From Conchocele bisecta (Eukaryota > Mollusca > Bivalvia > Lucinida > Thyasiridae): a stretch of DNA of 64,000 nt. The notes beneath the pieces are model-generated. The model did not search any database, was not told the origin of the DNA, and saw only the letters and a list, made by a program, of their open reading frames with translations. Within the stretch, counting starts at the first letter, position 1. Each line of letters opens with the position of its first letter. Positions 33,501 to 43,900 of this stretch are shown piece by piece. Made by a program: the position numbers and the translations under genes. The DNA lies in contig CM055269.1 of the NCBI GenBank assembly GCA_029237695.1, forward strand, positions 35,759,175 through 35,823,174, given 5' to 3'.

Positions 33501-34168
33501 CACGGACACCTTGGACAACTCGGTTTTCATTTGTAGAGGGGGTCAATATTGTAAACAAATTAAGCAACTGTATCACATTGCATTTTTAAGTCTGAATTAC
33601 GGTCGAATCTCTCCAAACGGGCACTCTCGGAACCTCATATTGTGCCCAGTTATGAGAGGTCCTATTGATGTGAAATATAGCTTCCTTGTGGCAATACTGG
33701 GGACGGTTTCACTAAACTTCCTACGACTAAAATGTTCGTATGCGCAAAATTATGATTGTCTGTAAATATCATATTAACAATGTTTTCTTGTAAACAATTA
33801 TTGGATTTACATTTATTGAGCATAGGCTGCTCAATAAATGTAAATCCATCAATTGAAATTTACAGACGATCCTAAATTTGTGCTTACGAACATTTTCGTC
33901 GTACGAAGTTTAGTGAAACGGGTCCCAGGTGTATAAGATTGAACAAAATAACTCATTTATGTATTGAGGGATATGGAGTCGTGTTATTCTATATTTGAGG
34001 GCATGGGTGACTCGTGGTTTTGAAGCGGCGTATACAGTATTACTATACATAGATAGTGCATAAACATTGCTGTCACGTGTTAGTATCACGGACCCCGACT
34101 TGCATTCCCACGTAACATGTCCTTCGTCCATTTCAGAATTCGTCGATATCATGATGTTGGGCGCGTGA
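27561..34168 (+). CDS. Calmodulin-like EF-hand gene 2 (4 exons found, start exon missing)
   Basis: Second calmodulin-family Ca2+-binding protein. Exons are 27561-27591 (31 nt), 29886-30029 (144), 31183-31428 (246) and 34137-34168 (32). All splice sites are GT/AG and the frame stays open for 150 residues. The phase-0 entry to the first visible exon implies an upstream exon supplying Met, which I could not locate. EF1 ([12 protein letters not shown]), EF3 ([12 protein letters not shown]) and EF4 ([12 protein letters not shown]) are canonical. EF2 ([12 protein letters not shown]) has Gly at position 1 and Lys at position 3 and is probably dead. The protein ends [11 protein letters not shown]. 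Exon sizes and phases match gene 1, so the two are tandem paralogues. Gap 2 lies in its last intron. Confidence 0.85.
27712..27978. mobile_element. MITE family C, internally deleted
   Basis: Both ends are intact (ttaaaggtacatgccc / gggcatgtacctttaa) but only 267 bp remain. It sits in the first visible intron of EF-hand gene 2. Confidence 0.87.
27977..28190. mobile_element. Palindromic MITE family J
   Basis: Ends aacccttacac and ctaagggtt, inner gtcgtctgctg / cagcagacgac, central hairpin catttccaatggaaatg. Fragments also lie at 35840-35960, 36181-36260, 51355-51500 and 60223-60960 (around gap 3). Confidence 0.84.
28191..29154. other. Intron of EF-hand gene 2, no element recognised
   Basis: AT-rich sequence without repeats or exons that I can name, apart from short stretches resembling other introns. 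Confidence 0.55.
29155..29263. mobile_element. Palindrome G (gggcccggttg ends), short form
   Basis: gggcccggttgctcaaagc with its inverse, arms containing taacagactgttaaatcc. About 109 bp. Confidence 0.82.
29263..29634. mobile_element. Composite MITE, second copy
   Basis: Outer ends caggcccgtacgcagg / ctacgtacgggcctg with family E at the same internal position (29341-29587) as in 16706-17129. It abuts a fold-back element ending at 29263. Confidence 0.82.
29886..30029 (+). CDS. EF-hand gene 2 exon (EF1)
   Basis: This 144-nt exon lies between atgttaccag and gtacgg. It encodes EMKVSFEFF, the canonical loop [12 protein letters not shown], then a Trp-containing helix ([12 protein letters not shown]) and WADAGKK, which begins the degenerate EF2. 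Confidence 0.9.
30638..30866. mobile_element. Hairpin MITE family E
   Basis: taacccttcc start, central cagatcctgatgagacggc / gccggctcgtctgga hairpin, end 'gtgttgaaaggg'. It lies in an intron of EF-hand gene 2. Confidence 0.8.
31183..31428 (+). CDS. EF-hand gene 2 exon (EF2 remnant, EF3, EF4)
   Basis: This 246-nt exon lies between ctccttccag and gtgatg, three bases longer than its counterpart in gene 1. It encodes [14 protein letters not shown], the linker ([10 protein letters not shown]), EF3 [12 protein letters not shown] and EF4 [12 protein letters not shown] palindromic repeat and then gap 2 follow 70-130 bp downstream. Confidence 0.92.
31559..32058. other. Assembly gap 2 (500 N)
   Basis: 500 N inside the last intron of EF-hand gene 2. 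The same 10-mer atctgcactg ends the left flank and starts the right flank. Confidence 0.98.
32161..32475. mobile_element. Palindromic MITE family A, next to gap 2
   Basis: Begins cagtagtctatttcacc and ends aatcggctactg. A central hairpin with cagcc/ggctg lies in the last intron of EF-hand gene 2. Confidence 0.85.
32700..33253. mobile_element. MITE family A split by a nested family B element
   Basis: Family A ends at 32700-32780 and 33023-33253 flank a complete family B element. Joined, the two halves match the intact family A copies. Confidence 0.88.
32781..33022. mobile_element. MITE family B nested in family A
   Basis: Complete copy (ggggcc...ggcccc) between 'tttccta' and 'tgaaatgc'. The intact family A sequence reads 'ttcctgaaatgc' at this point, so the insertion site is visible. 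Confidence 0.88.
33699..33926. mobile_element. Palindromic MITE family B
   Basis: Ends ggggacggtttcactaaac and tttagtgaaacgggtccc. It lies in the last intron of EF-hand gene 2, about 210 bp before the terminal exon. Confidence 0.85.
34137..34168 (+). CDS. EF-hand gene 2 terminal exon
   Basis: This 32-nt exon follows the acceptor gtccatttcag. With the carried G it reads [10 protein letters not shown] and then TGA, the expected calmodulin-like end. It rejoins EF4 in phase across the gap-containing intron. Confidence 0.86.
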
Positions 34169-34379
34169 ATTCTCGCCGTTTATCGAGACCTTGGAGCACT
34201 GGGCTCATGGAATATTTATATATATTTTTTTTTTAAATCATCGAATGTTCCATATTTTAAGAACTATCATGATACCCTGACAACTGATCTTGAACTATTA
34301 TTGCGATGTCATTTGCAGGATATTGGATGGGAGATTTATATTGTGTTCGTTATTCACTCAAATGCTATACGTGTATTAA

Positions 34380-34740
34380 TTCCAGCACAAACATATTTAC
34401 ACAATTCCCTAACATTTGATTGGCTCGTAGCAAGTCTCTGTCCAAAATTTATATCGCAGTAAACTCCCACGCCGAACTACTTTCCGTAACCGTGAGGCGC
34501 AGCTAAAATAATTCTTAAGAAAACGGAAAATAAACACATTTTTTTTATGAATTTATTTAAAACGCTGGAATTATAAGGAATGAATGGTATTTTTGTTGAA
34601 TTTATCGGGGATATAAACTTGGAAAAGTCGCGGGAATACTGGACCAGGCCTTCCGGCCTTCGTCCAGTATTCCCGCGACTTTTCCAACTTTGTACCCCGA
34701 TAAATTCCACAAAAAGGCCATTCATTCCTATAATGTTTAT
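34380..34740. mobile_element. Hairpin element F (aattccagcac / aggaatgaatgg)
   Basis: About 360 bp. The central stem is cgcgggaatactggac with its inverse gtccagtattcccgcg. Related copies: 45574-45993, 47203-47562, and a short one at 595-672 with its mirror. Confidence 0.82.
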
Positions 34741-35029
34741 CATGGGAGATAGTAAGGAGACATTATTCCAACAAAATATATGCGCGTTGAATGCAAATTA
34801 AAATCTAACGGAGGTCAGCCTGAAGTCGCATTATTAAAGACACTAGGTAACAACTATGCATAGAAATGGATGGTACAGAATAGTAAAAACCTACAATTAA
34901 ACTATTTCGCCTAATATAATTAGGGGAAAAAAAGAAGTTCATTGTAGATTTTTATCGTATTTGTCAATAAAATTGTACCTATAAGTCGCCTAGACAAACA
35001 AAATGTTCATAATACTGAACAAGATACGT

Positions 35030-35575
35030 CCTTCGAGGTAAGGCCAGTCAACAAGGGGAGATAACGCAATGAAAACCAATAGGGTTCTTCATCTCATAAG
35101 TCATTTTTCAAAATCATTAAGCTTCTTCGTCTTGCCGTGATAAACATATACATGTACAATTTGGTTACGATCGGTGAAGTATAACTCGAGTTATAGCGTG
35201 GACAAGGACAGAGTGCGAAAATTAAAAATGGCCACCAAGGGGAGATAAGTCATCAATAGGCTTCTTTGTCTTGCCGTGATAAACATGTATACCGAATTTG
35301 GTTACGATCGGTGAAGTAGAACTCGAGTTATTGTGTGGACAAGGATACAGAGTGCGAACATTAAAAATGGCCGCCAAGGAGTGATATGTCATCGGAAAGT
35401 TTTCAAAATCAAAAGGCTTCTTCGTCTTGCCGTGATAAACATGTATACCGAATTTGGTTACAATACGTCAAGTAGAACTCGTAGTTATCGCGTGGGCAAG
35501 CTGTGCCCGCCTGCCCGCCTGCCCGCCCATACACGGTGAATACGTAATTCTTCCCGTTTTTCAAACGGGCGTATA
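35030..35575. mobile_element. Tandem-repeat element (cttcgtcttgccgtgataaac units)
   Basis: Three diverged units with 'cttgccgtgataaacat', 'tttggttacgatcggtgaag' and 'aaaaatggcc', then (gcctgccc)n and a short hairpin. It lies in the duplicated block without a counterpart in 19848-20880. A related stretch is at 58315-58735. Confidence 0.75.
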
Positions 35576-36550
35576 AAAATAACTATCGTTTGCAACCCTA
35601 ATTATGTTTCAGTGTTCAACAGGTTTTGCAATCGTTGGTTACCAATATATTTTCACGTGCGTATTATATGGAAACATATTTCTATGTGGATTACTATAAT
35701 AATTTTCTCACAACACAAAATAAATAAATGTTCACATTTTCTCGTATTGGTAGCAACACTGATCCATCCAGCACTTGGTTATATGTTGTCGTTTCTCGAC
35801 CAGTTTCTAGACCAAACCGTTACGTTAATTCAAATGAACCATGCGATTTTCTGCTGTTGATTTTATATCTTGCCTTATTTCTCAATAAAAACATGGTTCG
35901 ACAGCACTTCAGAATCATTTCCAATGGAAATGATTCTGAAGTGTTGTCAAAGCATGTTGTAACTTGAAGGGATCAGTGCAAGAAGGAGGCCAAGTTCCTT
36001 AGGTGTCCCCTTTTCCCACTGACCCCTTCAAGTATGCTTGCTTCGTCTACCCTGTAATTATGGTGTAATGTGATAGTCAGTATATGTATGCCCTCGCCAA
36101 CATGTATAAGCATCGGACATCTGTCTACTATCATTCTACATTTCCATGTCTGTGTGAACAAAATGACTGGTCTGGAAATTAACCCTTAGACCGCTACTCA
36201 CAACAATGTGTCGTCTGCTGTTGCTTTTATATCTTGCTTCATTTCTCAATAAAAACATGCATTGGTGCTTTCTTTTTGTTCTCTACCTATGGCAACCGAG
36301 TATCTACCTGATACAAGTTCTACAGTCACATAAAATATGGGCCAGGGCTGATTGAAATGTACGACCAGTGTAGATGCTGATTATTGCAGACTCACAAAAT
36401 TACAGTTGGTTATTCAGTGGCATAAACCTGGCTAGATTGACTGTAGGGCAACCAGCATACTCCCAACTGGGATGTGCAGGCTCGTCTGGGCCGATGCTGA
36501 TCTCACACATCATACAGTCCTTCAGCTTAGCCATGGGGCCATATAGCAAT

Positions 36551-36792
36551 CAGGAGGCGTTTCACTAAACTTCGTTGGACTAAAATGTTCATAAGTGCAA
36601 AATTACGATCATCTGGATATTTCAATTGATGGATTTACATTTATTGAGCATAGGCTGCATATGCAGCCTATGCTCAATACATGTAAATCCATTAATTGAT
36701 TACAAGAAAACAGTGTCAATGTGAAATTACAGACTATCATAATTTTGCACTTACAAACATATTAATGGTACAAAGTTTAGTGAAATGCCCCC
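36551..36792. mobile_element. Palindromic MITE family B
   Basis: Arms ggcgtttcactaaac and gtttagtgaaatgcccc. The central hairpin gcataggctgcatatgcagc is followed by a C-rich run. Confidence 0.83.
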
Positions 36793-37159
36793 CCCCCACC
36801 CCCCTGGCCCCGGTGTATGGTGGGAATCATGATAATAATGGGCCAATGTCAGATTTCTAGACTAGGAGCAAAGTAATTGAAACACAAGACAGTGCAAGTG
36901 TATATCCTGTATATAAATTAGTAAAAATTTACATATTACAACAAAATCCACTTGATATCAATATATTATTTGCAGTACAGAAGGAAATAAATATCACGCA
37001 TCATCATCGATGTCACAAGCGATTTGTATTTATACCTATACAAGCACGTATAAATTTTGATACCTGTAATCATAAATGTCAACAAAATTAAAATGCACTG
37101 AATGTCCATTAGAACTAATAGAATTTACCCTTATCAGTGAAGACATTGATCTCATGCAG

Positions 37160-37440
37160 ATTCCACCAAAATTGCCATTAAAGCATACTTATCTAGCGAA
37201 GTATACTTCGAGGGAGTAATCATTTATTCCCCCCAAACAACTGCATATATTTGATTAAAAGTATGCAGAATTATCATACTGAATATAATACATTATCACA
37301 GCCAAAATGGCTGTGATAATGTAATAAATTCAGTATAATAAAAATGAATAAATTTATCCTTAAATTGACAATTTCTTCCTCATAGTGTATTTTATAGCAA
37401 GATAAGTATACTTTGCAATTTTGGTGAAATAGGCTATTGG
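37160..37440. mobile_element. Palindromic MITE family A
   Basis: Degenerate ends, a clear central hairpin (cagccaaaatggctg), and tatcta/tagcgaagtatac arms. It lies 3' of the claspin stop codon. Confidence 0.8.
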
Positions 37441-37812
37441 TAATATCTGGGAAGACCGTGTCGTCACAGGGGGTGACAGTAATTCACTATCTCTGAATCC
37501 CACTTTTGCTATTCAAAGCGAGGTTGAGATTTGAAAGGAGGATTCAAAGCATGGCGATAACCAGAGTTGATGAACTTAGTCTAGGATTTATTAAGTCAAC
37601 CCAAATACATATCCAAGTGATTTGTCAAATCTATCCCTTTGCTGCACTAGATGACACTTTCAAATACAGATAGAGTTTGAACGCTTTCAACTCGAGTACC
37701 GTATAGCATTTAAGCGATCCCTAATGGAGCTCAGTTCAGATTGAACATCAATTCATTTTTGTAATTTTTAGATGCAGGAAGTCAAGTATTATAAATAATT
37801 GTACACTCATTT

Positions 37813-37956
37813 CTACAAATGATTAAAAATGCTACGCTGTGTGAATGATGCCGACTTATCCAACTTAGGCTTCTTCGCAGGTGGCTTTTTGATGGCCTTG
37901 TCGGACGTGGTTTGGTTGGCCGACAGAGCTTTCCTTAGCTGGGGCTTCTGCGGTGC
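37813..37956 (-). CDS. CLSPN: Claspin terminal exon and stop
   Basis: This 144-nt exon, with acceptor atttcag, has 47 codons and TAG. It starts [15 protein letters not shown], continues with a basic run [12 protein letters not shown] that could act as a nuclear localisation signal, and ends TQRSIFNHL. Confidence 0.87.
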   Translation of the reverse strand, partial: APQKPQLRKALSANQTTSDKAIKKPPAKKPKLDKSASFTQRSIFNHL

Positions 37957-40900
37957 CTGAAATAGAAATATTAGATTGGCTGAATATGGTTTAATCTTTT
38001 CACCCCTAAGTAATTGAAATGGAATATTCCATAATTTTCATTATAAATCAGAAAAGGGAGGAAAATCAGAAAATGAAAATTTAAGAATAAAAATAACAGT
38101 GCAGATTCCGAAGAGACATGTCCAGAACACTGGTGTTAAAAAACTTACTGAGCATGTTCTCCAAACACTCAAAACCACGAAGGTTGACTGACCCAGATCG
38201 AACATACCAACGACTCGACCAATTGATATTCCCGATTTCTAGCATGAGAGCCAATTACATGCTCAGTAAGTTTCATAAGACCAGTAGCGAATTCATAAAA
38301 ATTGCAAAGTATACTTTTCTAGCAAAGTATACTTTGAGGGAGACATTTTCAATTTGAGGATAAATTTATTAATTTTTATTATACTGAATTTATTACATTA
38401 TCACAGCCATTATGGCTGTGATAATATGATAATGTAATAAATTCAGTATAATAATTCTGCATACTTTTAATCATCAAATATATGCAGTCGATAGTTCTAT
38501 AGCATAAAGATGATTGTAAATGTCTATCTATAGGATTTCACATGTGAAGTTGATACTGTGCCCTTTTTCATGAAAAATATTTACAGAAACTGGGATATAT
38601 CGGTAAATGACGTCCACATTTGCTCTGAACATTTTGTCAACTTTGTAAATAGTAATAGGGTTTTTGTTTGTTTGTTGGTGTTTAACGGCCTATCAACAGC
38701 TAAGGTCATTTAACTCTTTGCATGCTAGCGGCGAAAATATCCGCCAAACGAATTAGGTGTATATGTTTTATTTCTCTCTGTAAATAGGTCTTGAAATTTC
38801 ATTAGAATTGAGTCCTCAGGACTCAATTCTAATGAAATTCCAAGACATATTCATATTTACAGGGAGAAATAAAAGAAAATATGATGAATTTTTGTCTGCT
38901 AGTTTGAACTATTTATAGCCCACAAGTTTCCCAGCATGCAAAGAGATAAGGTAAAAAATCAAATAACTTCTCTCATATATGATATGTGACGAAGTGAAAC
39001 TTACTGTTTTTGATGAATGCAGCTCCCGACTAGCTAGCACACTTCTGTCATTTGATACCAAATTTACTCATTCATTAGTAGAACCAGTGGTTTATCTATT
39101 ACAAGCAACCACTGTAGAAATTACCTAATTGCATAACGCACAGGCTGATCTTGAGCTAGTGGTGCAATGGCAAAAGACCGTTGCGCAATACCAATACCAT
39201 TGGTACTGCACTACATGCCAGCATAAAATGTTTCATGTAAAGAAATACTCTGGTTTCCCAATGAGATGCCACTCAGTTCTACTTAGAGCTATCTCATAAA
39301 CACATTTTTAATCTAGTAACTGGCGCAAATCTCTTGCTGTGTTTATGTAGTATCTCCTACTTGTAGCTGGGGGCCGTTTCACTAAACTTTGTAAGACAAA
39401 AATGTACGAAAGTGCAAAATTAGGATCGTCTAGAAACATTAATTGATGGATTTACATATATATTGAACATCAAAAAATGTAAATCCAGTAATTGTTTACA
39501 AGAAAACATTGTTAATGTGAAATTTACAGACTATCATAATTTTGCCCTTACAAACATTTTAGTCGTACAAAGTTTAGTGAAACGGCCCCTGAATTGGAAT
39601 TCATCAGGAATTCTTGTGCCTATTTCCAAGTGAAACATTTTACGCCAGCGCAGAGTGCAGCACCAGTGAATAACATACCTCAGTATCCTTGTCTGGGGAA
39701 ATAACACTGAATGTAAATTTGCCGGACGTTTTGGCACCTGCCGAGGGGTTGGATACAGGTTTTGTCCTCTCGGCAATTTTAGCCAGGTCCTTTTTACTCC
39801 GTGCTAGGAAAGATCCTCGCTTCTGGCTCTGTGTAGAAAATAGTTATGATGGCATATGTATGTGGCAGAGTTATATGTAATTCATGCTAAACATTTTGGA
39901 GAGAACAGAATACCCACACACGTGGGCCCAGGTTTTTATGTGACCTTGACCCTGGAATTAACGGGGGTGGCACAGACGTGGATTTGTCACACGGCAGTAG
40001 ACGAACATTGGAGCAATGCGCGTGAAATATGAATCAGATCCGAGCAAGGAAACATAAATTATAAGCCATTTACCCAAGCGTTGATATTTCAAACGCGCCA
40101 AGCATGTGACCGTCACCCTGGGCGTAGCGAGGGCGGCACGAACATGGATTTGTCACAGGGCAGTAGAGGACCATTGGAGCATGCGGGTGTGAAATATGAA
40201 GCAGATCCGAGCCAGGAAACCATTTATAAGCCATTTACCAAAGTGTTAAAACAACCAAGTATGTGACCTTGACCCTGGGCGTAGCTGCCGCGGAACAAAC
40301 GTGGATTTGTCACACGGTGGTAGCGGACCATTGGAGCAATGCGTGTGTGAAATGTGAAGCAGATACAAGGAAGGAAACTTATAAGGAAGGAAAATTATAA
40401 GCCATTTACCCAAGAACTAAGGTTTCGAATGCACCAAGTCTGTGACCTTGACCCTGGGCATAGTGGAGACGGGACAAATGTGGATTTGTCACAGGAGGGC
40501 GGTAGAGGACCATTGGAGCAATGCGTGTGTGAAAAATGAAGCAGATCCGAGCAAGGAAACAGAAAGGATAAGCCATTTACCTGAGCGTTAAGATTTCGGG
40601 ACAAACATACGTACGGACGCCGGTAATACTATATGCGTATGTGACCTTGACCCTGTGCTAAGGAAATTATAAGCGCGAGCGTTAAGGTTTGGTAAAGGAT
40701 GGACAGATGACCGGACTCCAATTTATCTAATTTCAGGAAATATAAAGAGGGCTTATTCTTAAATATTGATAAATTTTTATATTTAATAATCCAAACAATT
40801 GCTGCTTTTGCATATTGTTTCTCTAGTCGTAAATGTTGGACAAGTTTTGTGAAACATGCGTATCCCTTACGGAGAGTTTATAGAAGGAGCCAGGGTTTGC

Positions 40901-43900
40901 TGAAGGGTCTTCAGTGTCGGTCGTCTTTGTTGCATCTTCTTTCTCTGTCACTTCCGTGGACACTGCAACAAAGTATTACTGGTCACCACCTCATGACAAA
41001 ATCATATGTGCGACTCTAACTGCAGAAATGGGGCTTATGGAATCTCCAGTCACGGTCACTTTTCTTTTTAAATTTTTCCACCAGCGTTGTTCATTCAGGT
41101 TAATCCTATCTCTTTGTTTATACCGAAAACTGGCATACATGGTTACGTACCACTGGAAACATAGAAATATTGAACATTGGCTCAAGTGAAATTTGTTCCA
41201 AGTTTCAAAATGAAGTCAGTTCTGTCTCGAATGGAGTCTGTGTCATTTAATGAAAACTATTTTATATCTGATGACTGGCCAGCATAAAACGTTACCTGAT
41301 AAATAGAATATTAGCCTAATGTCTGTTGATATAAAGTTTATGATGCTCGGAAACGGTAGGAATTCCTCGGCAAGCCTCGAAATTCTTACCCGTTTCCTAG
41401 CCATCTGAAACTCTCGATTCAGGCTAGAGTTTAAACAGTAAGTATACCTTGTTTCTTCAGGAAGACTTTGCCGAACTTCAGGAACTGGCTGCCCTCGTCC
41501 TCAACATTCTCCTTGTCCTGAATAGATAGACGTGAGCATGCACTCGTTACTAATGCTCTAAATCAAGCAGTATGATTTGCCGTAGTTTGTTCGTTTGTTT
41601 ATTGGTGTTTAACGGCCTATCAACAGCTAAGGTCAAACGGGCAAACGGGTTCGATCCCGTTTTAACCTGCTGCATTGGGGGGGAAATCCCAAAATCAGAA
41701 CAGAATATTTACATCGAGAAAAAATATATTCAGTTGGCCCCTACCCCTAAATTAGGATTACCAATAATCGTAGTATGTCGGCCAATCAAACTGTTCACAT
41801 TTTTCAAATGTTGACAACATGCTTAGAAAGCTAACAAGAATTCCGCCACGGAAGTGGTGTCGCGCCTGCCGAGGCATTTGACCGTAACATGATCATGGGT
41901 ATGTGCTAAAGTAAGCATCACAAAAACTGTCAGAGAAGAGCATGCTTAAAACACGAAAGAGGTCAAGGCCAAGTAATATTGAAGTTATACCATGATAAAG
42001 AAGCTTGTACAAAATTTCCACAACCATGTGAATGTCAAAAGGGGCAAGGTCATGCTAATGACGGTATGAGTGTGTTCCAAATGCTTACATGTGTCCAAAT
42101 ATTGAAGCAATCCATCAAGTAATATTAATGTTATACGATGATGTAGAAACTTACACAATACAAACTTTTTGGCGCAAAAAAATGGCTACCGTAAGTGTTT
42201 CCGCAAAAAATGTGATGGTAAAAAAGGACAAGGTCGTGTTACTGGGGGCACGAGTGTGTATCAAATCTCACATGTATCAAGTGTCCTAATATGGAAGCAA
42301 TCCGTCAAGTAATACGGAAAGTTATACGATAATAAAGAAGCTTGTACAATTTTTTTGACGCAAATAAAAAAATGGCCTAGTGTTGCCGCAACCAGATGGC
42401 CACGGCCCGCATGTCGAGCCCGCCGAGGCATTTGATGGTATTTTTAAAAACATTAACGCAGATTTCGGACGGACGCACGGACGTCATTGTGATCACTGTC
42501 TCGCTTTCCGCAAGCGGGCTCGACAAAAATGTGAAGGCAAAAGGTGAATATCATGTTAATGGCTAGAATGAATAGTCATACTTCCGCTCTCGCTACAGTA
42601 TGAAAGCGGTGCTCTATAAATACGTTAGCAACTTTCTTGGTTTGCGACGCGATTCGAGATGCGATTCGAGATGCGGCATTTTGGAACACGATTATGATCG
42701 AACTAGTATACAAACGGTCCTGAAATTATCTCTACAAGTACAATAAATCATTATTTTCTGACCTGCGCATATCAAAACAGCATGGTATGGCGATGTTGTG
42801 CTTTTAAACTCGGGTTATAAAAACGACCATCATATTTTCTGTGTGTTCTCCATATTGTTTCCATTTCCCGATTCATTCGGATATCCCAGCATGTGAAACA
42901 TTCAAATCTGGACCTAATCACGTGTTTAGTGGGCGGGGCTATAGCGACATACACATGACGTCATCCTACAACTTTTACTACGAACCCACCGGAAATAGTA
43001 AATAGTAAGCGCGTTTGCTTCTGTTCAGGTGTCAGTAATACGTCAAATTCGGCTTCAATAACTTCCTTTATTGTTTTGTCAATCACACTTAATTTTGAAT
43101 TCAAGCTTTTTCTTCTAAAACCTTTGCCTTTGGTTTTAAATTGCTTGTCACAATGAACACATGTTGTGGCGGCCATTGTTTCGCGCGGTATGTCAGCATT
43201 CCAAATATGGCCGCCGCTACCATATATGGAAACTAGAGTAATCATGAGAGATCACGTAACTAAAGATGGCGGCGGATGGAAACGGCTGCAACGTCCAGAC
43301 AATAATTTTGCGAATAAAGTCAAATATATCAACAAATAAACATATTTTTGGGCTGATTTTGCGAAATTGTTTATTTATATACATATACATATATGTGTAG
43401 ATTATTTTTGTCACTTTTTTCGATGTTTATGGGGAAGTATATTTTGCTAACGTGAATAATGAATAGAGCATTGTAGCGGTAATAGCCGATTACCGCTACG
43501 CATATTGTAGCTAGTTAATGGCGGCATGAGTGTGTTCCAAATGCCCACATGTATCAAGTGTCCAAATATTGAAGCAATCCATCAAGTAATATTAAAGTTA
43601 TACCATGATGACGAAGCTTGTATAAAGTTTTTGACGACGACGCTAAAGCAGGCGCGACAATAAATCACTGGCCCTCAGCTGCATATATCAAAATATATGT
43701 CGACTGATAATAAAATCCTTCATGACGCATTGACGCTGATGCATGTATCACTGTCAATAGATAAAAAGAAAATAGAAAATATAGGAATTAAATAAGTGTA
43801 TAATTGTGTCACTATTCCACCAGTTCTAAAAATTACAAGTGCCTGCTATACAGATATAATCAGTTAGTAATATTTATTTTACTGACAGTGTTTGTTTGTT

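Larger units (their letters stand above)
34324..36110. repeat. Duplicated block 3' of EF-hand gene 2
   Basis: Same landmarks as 19848-20880 in the same order and strand, beginning 156 bp after the gene 2 stop. It is expanded by later insertions: a hairpin element (34380-34740), a tandem-repeat element (35030-35575) and a family J MITE fragment (35840-35960). Confidence 0.82.
41860..43680. repeat. Diverged tandem repeats (tgaagcaatccatcaagtaat) split by a 950-bp insert
   Basis: Units with 'gagtgtgttccaaatgc' and 'agttataccatgat' at about 41990, 42065, 42250 and 43527. The element at 42564-43513 sits within. Confidence 0.75.
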
